A DNA stretch of 64,000 nucleotides from Carettochelys insculpta (Eukaryota; Chordata; Testudines; Carettochelyidae), in assembly GCF_033958435.1 (NCBI RefSeq), contig NC_134160.1, forward strand, positions 13,131,001 to 13,195,000, in the 5' to 3' direction. Numbering within the stretch: the stretch's first letter is position 1; every line of letters begins with the position of its first letter. The notes below the pieces were generated by a model. That model made no database searches. It was not told the DNA's origin and saw nothing but the letters and a program-made list of their open reading frames with translations. A program made the translations under genes and the position numbers. This document shows, piece by piece, positions 56,346 to 64,000 of the stretch.

Positions 56346-58470
56346 TATGTCTGCACTGTAACAGCAGATGTCTTCCTAATTCAGACTACATAATCGGCGT
56401 TAAAAGAGCAGTACAGACTTGGCAACTCAGCTTGTCTCTTGGTTTGTCAGCTGGGGTTAAAGCCTACCAGGGAGCCTGGAATAGAACTTGAGACGCTGTC
56501 TTGAGTTAAAAGCCACATCGTCACAGCTATTTTAACCAGAGTTAAGGACACACCCTTTTTCTGCAGTGCAGACATATCGTCAGTGTCTGTTTGGCACCTG
56601 GCACAATGGAGTTCATTTGGGTTTCAAGTCAGTGCCATAATGCAAATAAGAAAGTAATAATCACGTGAACAGGGCCCAGCTTATCTGGAGATATTCAGAT
56701 ACCATAATCCTGAGCCACATGGCACATTTCACGGAGTTGCTTTTCAAAGCGAGCACCATGTTGTAAACTTTTAAAACCTGTAACTGGAAAGAGTTGGTTT
56801 TATTTCCTTCCCTCTGTATCTATCCTGCCCTCTGGTTCTAAGAGTAACCCCGTGTTCTTATTAAACAAATAGGCTGGAAATCTGTAGCAAGCAAGCGGCA
56901 GTGTAATTAACGATGCTGGGGAAGGTTTGTGAATAATAGGACCCTTGGCTGAGTTTTATTTTGGCTTTTTTTGATGTGAAGCAAATTTCATTTGCATACC
57001 GCTGTTTGTATTGCTGTGGAAGGCTGGATGTTCTTAGATAAGTCACTGGAAAAGAAAGTGCCAGGTAGGGAGTGGAAAAGAGCAGAAGATATTTTTGTTG
57101 TTCCTGTGGTGCAAATGCCATGAGGAAAGAGGCAGGAGGGTCATTCCTGAGCTGTTCTGCACCAAAAACAGTTGGCTGCTTTTACCTAAGTGATTTGAGA
57201 GATGCCCAGAAACCTCTGCTCCTGAGGCACTGTGGGATGGCTGCCCAGATTTTCCCGTAAGGCACTGGTACAAACATGGTTATGCAGTACGAGGTTGGTG
57301 GAGGTGCACACATGGTGTTTGCTTGGATAAGCCCCTCTATGAACACAGATCAGTGATGTTTCTTGTGGCTCATCCTGATGCTGTGATCCCATTGCAAGAA
57401 CACAATTGTATTTGTAGTGGGGATGTAGCTCAGATCGCCTGGATATTGAATGTGATCCATTTAGACATACTGGAATCCAGGATCCCCCTAGTTTGTACCA
57501 TGCAACCTTAGTAGTTCCTATCTCATCCAATGGCAGTGGGTCACATCCAATAGGACAGAGAATGGAGCTTCTGGCTGGGTGACCCCGTCCTCCTAGAATG
57601 GTCAGCAGAGTTCCAAGTATTTCACTGTAAATGGGATGAGACTATAAAAACAAAACAAACCGGAGTCCCATCTGCTCTGCAACTGCAGTAACCGTCCCAG
57701 GGCATTGCAGTAAGAGTAGCTGTCACGTTCTGTTGTCCTTGGTCAAACTTTTGCCTCCTCTGACTAGTGTGCATTGCATAGGTTTCCCTTGGGTTTTGCC
57801 TTCTGCGCCAGAGGTAGCTACATTGCAGTGGTAATCTGGGGTAATGACTGGCACTGGGATCCTTAGAGAGGGAGAATAATGCACTGGCCAAGTAGTTATG
57901 GCCTTCAATACTGACTGGCCTGCTAGAAGATAAACAGCCTTACTACTACCATCATTGGCTAACAGAGCTACTCAAGAGCCCCAGCTCAGACCCTGCCTAT
58001 AACCTGTGCAGCAGGACTCAGCTGGGTAGTTTGGATTCAGGTCTGAACATGGGACTCTTTGGACCTTGAGTGTAGGGTCAGACTCCCTTCTGAGCTAAAG
58101 AGCAAAGGGGGAATGTCCCTCGGCCTCTGAAATAATGTAGATTGAGGAGGCAGCGCTGAATCAGTTATTACCTCACTGGAACTGTGTTTGCACATCTCTT
58201 GTAGGTCTTCCATACCTGCATAGGTTTGGGGCTGACAGACAGGCACCCAGAGCTGTAATGGTCCAGGCCATCGAAGAGAAAGAGAGGGTTCCCTTTCAAG
58301 ATGCCTTCTAGGAGCTCACAAAAGTGGCTTCTTTCTATGGCACACACAAATCCTCTGGCACTTTCTCCCTTCTCTCCCTGCCTTCCCCCGTACAGGCTGC
58401 AAGTCGGAGCAAACTTTGCAAAGTTAGTTTTCTGAGGCACACACAGTTTGAGCTAGACCCTCCTCCCACA
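56346..58470. other. Intronic sequence between two MITEs
   Basis: No exon. 56880-57060 is AT-rich and CNE-like, with an octamer ATTTGCAT at 56990-56997. Otherwise unassigned. Confidence 0.35.
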
Positions 58471-59181
58471 AGCCGTGTCTACACGTGCACGCTACTTCGA
58501 AGTAGCGGCACTAACTTCGAAATAGCGCCCGTCACGGCTACACGTGTTGGGCGCTATTTCGATGTTAGCATCGACGTTAGGCGGCGATACGTCGAAGCCG
58601 CTAACCCCATGAGGGGATGGGAATAGCGCCCCACTTCGAAGTTGAACATCGAAGTAGGGCATGTGGAGCCGATCCGCGTCCCGCAACATCGAAATAGCCG
58701 GGTCCGCCATGGCGGCCATCAGCTGAGGGGTTGAGAGACGCTGTCTCTCCAGCCCGTGCGGGGCTCTATGGTCACCGTGTGCAGCAGCCCTTAGCCCCGG
58801 GCTTCTGGCTGCTGCTGCTGCAGCTGGGGATCCATGCTGCATGCACAGGGTCTGCAACCAGTTGTCGGCTCTGTGGATCTTGTGTTGTTTAGTGCAACTG
58901 TGTCTGGGAGGGGCCCTTTAAGGGAGCGGCTGGCTGTTGAGTCCGCCCTGTGACCCTGTCTGCAGCTGTGCCTGGCACCCTTATTTCGATGTGTGCTCCT
59001 TTGGCGTGTAGACGTTCCCTCGCAGCGCCTATTTCAATGTGGTGCTGTGCAACGTCGATGTTGAACGTCGACGTTGCCAGCCCTGGAGGACATGTAGACG
59101 TTATTCATCGAAATAGCCTATTTCGATGTCGCTACATTGAAATAAGCTACTTCGATGTAGGCTTCACGTGTAGACGTAGCC
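58471..59181 (-). mobile_element. Harbinger-type MITE, copy C (711 bp)
   Basis: The left end is AGCCGTGTCTACACGTGCA and the complement of the right end is GGCTACGTCTACACGTGAA. Flanking 3-mers are ACA and CCA. It has the same length and orientation as copy A. The 121-codon frame (58857-58492) is open; the 105-codon frame is interrupted by a CGA-to-TGA type change. Confidence 0.85.
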
Positions 59182-59724
59182 CCAATGTCCTAATTTATCT
59201 TCTTCACACAGAATCAACTGCACAGAAGAAAAGGCAGCACCAGTCTCCTTCATCCCCTCAAAGGCGGTTGTAGGACATAATGCAATGAAACGCCTCCTTT
59301 CGAGACAGTAGGGCTCATTAGCCAGCAGAGGTCCAATGGCCAGAGCGCATCTCAAGGCAGGAGGCCAAGGGAACTGCTGTCAATGCCACTCACACGCTGG
59401 CACAGAGAGCTGAGCCTGTGAGTCAGGCACTAGTGATTTCAGCTCCGGTCCCCTTCCGCCCCATCTCTTTTCTTTGAGAGCATGAGAGGTCAGGAAGAGG
59501 GAGCATATGGTCCATTGATCATCGACTTGTTCATTAAGTGCCCATGTGCAGCCACAAGGCAGTGGTATGAATTTTCTGCCATCAGGTGGCTGAAGATGCT
59601 GGACCGTGTCTGCACAGCAGGAGGTTTGGTCTGAACATGGACTTAGGTGTCTTAAAAAGAATCCTGGACATGAGGCTGCAGTAGCAGCACTGAAGGGGGA
59701 TTTTGAACTGATTCCTCCTTTATA
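59182..59724. other. Intronic sequence
   Basis: Nothing recognised. Confidence 0.3.
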
Positions 59725-60060
59725 CAACCCCTCCCCCATACGTATGTGTATATGCTTGTGCACTTACATGTGCATTAAGGCATGTGCACACAACCACATA
59801 TTCACACGCATACACTAATTCACACGTGCAAACACTGACATGCATGCACACACACAGGTGTATGTAAGCACACCCACACATGCATGCACACACGTCACTG
59901 CAGCCCCCCACATTGATACGTAAGTGCATGTGCACATAGGTTCACATGCACAACACACCCACAGAACACACATGCAAAGATTCACACAAACACATTGATA
60001 TGTGCATGCCCATCTCTCACCCGCTCACAAACACGTGCACATGTGCTTAGGCTCACAGAC
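59725..60060. repeat. CA/TG-rich alternating tract
   Basis: About 330 bp of imperfect CACACATGCATG-type purine-pyrimidine alternation, such as CATGCATGCACACACACAGG. An old dinucleotide array with many interruptions. Confidence 0.75.
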
Positions 60061-60748
60061 ACTCCTACCGCGCAAGTGTGTGATAGTGCTGAATTGCTCG
60101 GAGCATTTTCCTCTCTAGAGGCGTGCGTTAGATGAGTAATGAGCAATGCATTACTTAGGGGAGCAAAGTGTTTTGTACATAAGCAGAGGCGGTCGTGAGC
60201 GTGTATATGTTGGTTTATTCAAAGTGTTTACAGATGGTGGCCAAAAGGCTCTTCAGAGATTCAGTTTTGGCCCAACAAAAGCGTAACTCCTCCTCCATGA
60301 TCCAGTCAATAGAAGAATAAAACTCTTGCCCAAGCCCCATCTCCCCCCATCTACACACATCCTTTCAGCAGCCTCCATGCACTGAGGGGCTGCACCTGTT
60401 ACTCGGAAATCACTAGAGTTACTGTGTTCCTGTGTTTATTGGAATGTCAACATTGGTAATAGTTGCACATTACTAAGTTGCTCCATGCAGCGAAGTAGGA
60501 TCAAATGCCTCTTGTCTCTTGAGTGCCAAATCAGATACAGGTCACACATGAAATGAGCCTTTTCCCCTCCTGTAATCTACCTACTTATAGCTGAATGTTT
60601 GATTTATCTGCTTTGAAAAATCATTGCACCCAGTCAGCAGGTGTCTGTGCAAATATAAACCTCAGATTGCAACAGCCACCAGTGTTACAGGCCAGGATTG
60701 GAGGGCACTGGCAGAGGTAGGGCATGTGTGTGGAGGGCCCCTTGGGAC
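60061..60748. other. Intronic sequence
   Basis: Nothing recognised; ends with CTTGGGAC, a likely target duplication of the next element. Confidence 0.3.
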
Positions 60749-60939
60749 CAGTGTTCCCTCTGATTTGTTTTCATGTGTGCAGAATAACTTTTGTTATGTA
60801 CACTGAAGCATGTGCGGCTGTGCACAACCAGTAGCAATTCATGCTGCCAGCTGTGGATACTCCGCCAGTCAGCTGGGCAGCACTTGAATCTTTCCTGGGT
60901 GGTCAATCCACCCGTGCGCTTAGCTTACAGGGAACATTG
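60749..60939 (+). mobile_element. Short hAT-like element, copy 2 (191 bp)
   Basis: It starts CAGTGTTCCCTCTGAT and ends CAGGGAACATTG, whose complement is CAATGTTCCCTG. Flanking 8-mers CTTGGGAC and CTCAGGAC agree at six positions, the hAT duplication length. Related to 24445-24638. Confidence 0.6.
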
Positions 60940-61419
60940 CTCAGGACTGGAATAGCTGAGGGGGTGAGACTGAGGGGCAATAGCAAAGCTGTATGAGCCA
61001 GCGCTGGACTGAGATGGCAGATGGAGGCTGAAGGACATTCCCTGAGCTGCAGGGTGCTGGGGATTCTGTGTCAGAGCGTACAGTCAGTCTGGGGTAAGCT
61101 GCGCTGCTTGGAGGTAGGTGGGGATGTTTGAGCCAGCCCAGTCAGCATCGCACCACAGGACATGGTAAAAAACCCACTGCAAGATTACAAAGAAATAAGG
61201 CAGAAAAAGCAGCTGTCAGCTGATGCCAGAACAAGGCTTCTTACAGCATCCTGATGATGACATGAGCAATCGATTGCACTGCATAGGGAAAATACGCAGT
61301 ATGGAACGAGACCACCCTTGCTTGCTCAGATCTGGAGTAATCTAAATTAAAATATATACATATATAGTTCTACAAAAAGTGGAAATGAGCTCGAATTACA
61401 AAGGATGAATATAAACAAG
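60940..61419. other. Intronic sequence
   Basis: Nothing recognised. Confidence 0.3.
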
Positions 61420-63048
61420 TGACACCAATTTATAAGGGCAGAATTAGAAAGGCGAAGGTGCAAAATGAGCTCAGTCTAGTGAGATGCATAAAGTGTGGGG
61501 GGGGGACCTATGGCCCTCAGGCTGGATCCAGCCTGCGGCTTGTCTGGATCCGGCCCCTGAGGTTCAGGGCTGAGATGCCCCTGCAGCAGGAAGTCCCGGC
61601 TGGTGCTCCAGCCCAGTGGTCCTCCCTTGAGGCTAGAGCTGGCGCCCGGATGTGGGGGAGGGGAGAGCCCTGAGCCTCATGGGCAGAAGCCAGGTACGAT
61701 GAGGTGCAATTGGGCCCATGGTCTCTGCCTGGCCAGGGGAGGAAGGGCTGTGCATGCTGCCCCCGGGAGGCTGTACCAGGTAAGAGCCCCATCACCCTTA
61801 CACACCCGCATCCTGCCCAGACCTCCCTCCCCCACCTTGCTCCTGCATCCTCTCCCCCACCCAGACCCGCCCCCCCCAGCCTGCTCCTGTATCTTCGTCC
61901 TGCCCAGACCCCACACCCGCAACCCACTCCTGCTCCAACCACCTCTCCAGACACCCTGCCCTCACCCTGGACCCGTAGCCCACTCCAGCATCCTCCCTGC
62001 TACCTAGACCCAATGCCCCAGTCTGCTCCTGCACCCTCCTTCCTGCCCAGACTCCCCACCCCCACATGCTGCTCCCCCACTGCCTCCTCTCACACCATGA
62101 GCCCTGAATACCTCCTTTTTGTTCCCACCCTGAGGCAAGGGAAGCTCTGAACCTCACACTCCCTCCCCTCCCCATGAGGCTGTAGTGCAAGGGAAGGGCA
62201 GTGTCTCAGTTAGGGGCCCCTTTTATTTGTCCCCCAACTGATATTTCTGTGGGTCAGTGGCCCCCAACCCGGAAAAGTTTCCCTATCCCTGACATAAAGG
62301 GTAACAAGAAAACATTGTACAAATACATTAGAAGCAAAAGGAAGACCAACCATGGGGTAGGCCCATTACTGAATGGAAAAGAAGAAACAATAACAGGCAA
62401 TGTGGGAGTGATAGAGGTTCCTGAAGACTTCTTTATGTCAGTTTTCACCAAGAAGGTTGGTGGTGATCAGACACCTAACAGGAGGAATGACAGGGAAAAT
62501 GGGATAGGCCCAGAAGCTAAAAGAACAAATTAAACAACTTAGATAAGTTACATGCCTTAAAGTCAGCAGGGCCTGATGAAATGCACCCTAGAATATTTAA
62601 GGCACTGACTGAGGACACATCTGAGCCATCTGAAAAGTCCTTGAAGACAGGAGAGATTCCAGAAGACCGGAAAAGGGAAAATATATCTATAAAAAGGGAA
62701 ATAAGGTGATAGGCAACCCAGGTAATAACACACCAATAAGCTTAATTTCTGTGCCAGGAAGGTTAATGGAGCAAACAATTAAGGAATCAATTTACAAAGA
62801 CCTGCGAGACAGTAAGTAACAAAGGAAGTTTAGGCTGGACTTTGGGAAGACTTCCTGTCAGGGTGGACTAAATTCAGCACTGGACTAAATTGCCTATAGA
62901 AGTTATGGATTCTCCATCACTGGAGATTTTTGAGGGCAGGTTAGACAAACATCTATCAGGGACAGTCTAGATGGTGCTAGTTCTTGCCATGAATTCAAAG
63001 GTCTGGACTTGATGATCTCTAGAGGTCCCTTCTAGAGCTATGATTTAG
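61420..63048 (+). mobile_element. CR1 LINE, internally deleted and split by a hAT-like element
   Basis: The ORF2 linker starts before the insertion (GRIRKAKVQNELSLVRC) and resumes after it ([18 protein letters not shown]). Then come [15 protein letters not shown] and SAGPDEMHPRIF, the CR1 region before RT. At about 62815 it jumps to the CR1 3' UTR (ATTCTCCATCACTGGAG...TCTAGAGGTCCCTTC), so the RT core is missing. Several stops. Confidence 0.85.
61494..62291. mobile_element. hAT-like element with C-rich minisatellite, 798 bp
   Basis: It is inserted in the CR1 ORF, with flanking 8-mers GCATAAAG (61486-61493) and ACATAAAG (62292-62299). The left end is G-rich (GTGGGGG...ACCTATGGCC) and the right end is ...CCCTATCCCTG. 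The interior 61790-62080 has about six imperfect copies of a C-rich unit with CCTGCCCAGAC and CTGCTCCTGCATCCTC. No transposase. Confidence 0.7.
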
Positions 63049-64000
63049 CTGTCTGGTGCTGACTCTGATTGCTGTAAGCCATCTCAGCCATGTGTCATAG
63101 GAAGCTGAGCAAAGGACACCTTTGTCCAAGAGCACCTGCCACAGCGCGAGTAAATGTTATCCTGGAGGAACAAACGGGAGACGCAGACTTGGGGGATGAA
63201 CGCAACTGAAATAAAGGCAGTTTTGACTGTGGAAGCTTGTGAGGAGGCTGAGCTGGTGGTGAGAGTGGTGGATATGGGCCAGGAGAGATGAATCCTGGGG
63301 ATGAATACCGACAAGATCACTGTGAGGGCCCCTGTCAGACTAGGAAATCCTAGCCCATGTTTGTTATTTTGTATCTCAGACTTGGCACAGCAGATCCTGT
63401 GAAACTCAGTCCACTTGTGTTGCACTCTGAATTATTCCTCTTTTATTTACCCAGGTCTGGGAAGAATCCCCTACATTTAAAGAAAAAAAAAGCCTCCCAT
63501 GAAAGGTGCCACAGTGAAGGGTGAATTGATTATAATAGAACCCCCAGCACTGTGCATTAATCAGAGTGTCATTTGTAGCCATCAGAATTACTTATCTATC
63601 CCCATCTTCACTCCCCCATCCACCTACTGTAACACAAAGAATAAACTCCTGCATGCATGTATGGCTCCCCTGTCCCTGGTGTCAGAACAGCCCCTGGGGA
63701 GTGTGGTGAGACTTGACCGGCTTCTGGAGCTCATTGAGATCTAAAGATGAGAGCTGCTATAGAAAAGCAAGATATTCTGTAGTTCCAGGCTGCCAAGCAG
63801 GCAGCTGTCTTACAGCAGCAGGGGACTGTACTCTGGACGACTGTGCTCCAATGTCCTTTGCAGTGAAACGTCAGGTGCATTCCAAACACTTGTAATTTAC
63901 ATGGAGCATTTGCATAGTGCTGAGCATGGTTTCAATTTGCAGATGAATTCTGGGCATTTGTTTCTGAGAGAGAGAAGAAATCTCTCTCTGCCCCAAAGGT
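63049..64000. other. Intronic sequence to window end
   Basis: Nothing recognised. The receptor gene's next exon would lie beyond 64000. Confidence 0.35.

Noticed and set aside
59725..60060. Regulatory Z-DNA element
   Set aside because: The tract alternates purines and pyrimidines, but this is common for old CA repeats; no evidence of function.
1..64000. CRISPR array, operon or prophage
   Set aside because: Spliced exons, CR1, LTR and MITE content show vertebrate nuclear DNA; no regularly spaced repeat array is present.

Overview
The window is vertebrate nuclear DNA, very probably from a turtle. It carries six consecutive, uninterrupted coding exons of one gene on the + strand, separated by long introns. 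The encoded protein has MAM, immunoglobulin and two fibronectin type III domains and best matches PTPRU, a type IIB receptor protein tyrosine phosphatase. The exons are at 25501-25772, 26560-26641, 28315-28430, 29160-29334, 32683-32976 and 47916-48224. Together they give 1248 coding bases, all junctions are in phase and all have AG/GT borders. The first 25.5 kb are the upstream intron, and everything after 48224 is a further intron. The signal-peptide exon, the first MAM exon, the later fibronectin exons, the transmembrane segment and the phosphatase domains lie outside the window.

Turtle is suggested by the introns: many CR1 LINE pieces, Penelope-like elements with GIY-YIG endonuclease remnants, Harbinger transposons with families of short derivatives, hAT-like short elements, a DIRS-type recombinase remnant and old CORE-SINE/MIR fragments. 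This rests on remembered repeat families and was not checked against a database.

The first 25 kb is a stack of nested insertions. A LINE copy (2496-4134, with an 11-bp target duplication and an inverted 5' part) sits inside an older LINE. A Harbinger transposon (8400-13953) carries a dead DDE transposase and has itself received a CR1 and a Harbinger-type MITE. A second, 5'-truncated copy of the inserted LINE family lies at 14173-15657 between 15-bp duplications. An endogenous retrovirus (16611-21354, minus strand) has two 959-bp LTRs, a CCTCT target duplication, a primer-binding site matching tRNA-Ser, a polypurine tract, gag and protease remnants and the end of env; most of pol and the env surface region are gone. 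One LTR carries a 367-bp palindromic MITE and the other preserves the exact empty site.

From 25 to 33 kb the exons are close together and the introns are mostly unique sequence. The 15-kb intron 32977-47915 and the last 15.8 kb hold scattered short elements, including two further ~700-bp MITE copies in opposite orientation (55664-56345, 58471-59181) and a CR1 split by a hAT-like insertion (61420-63048). The biology worth following is the Harbinger/MITE family linked by one terminal sequence, and the structure of the retrovirus. No bacterial-type system, CRISPR array or RNA gene was seen.
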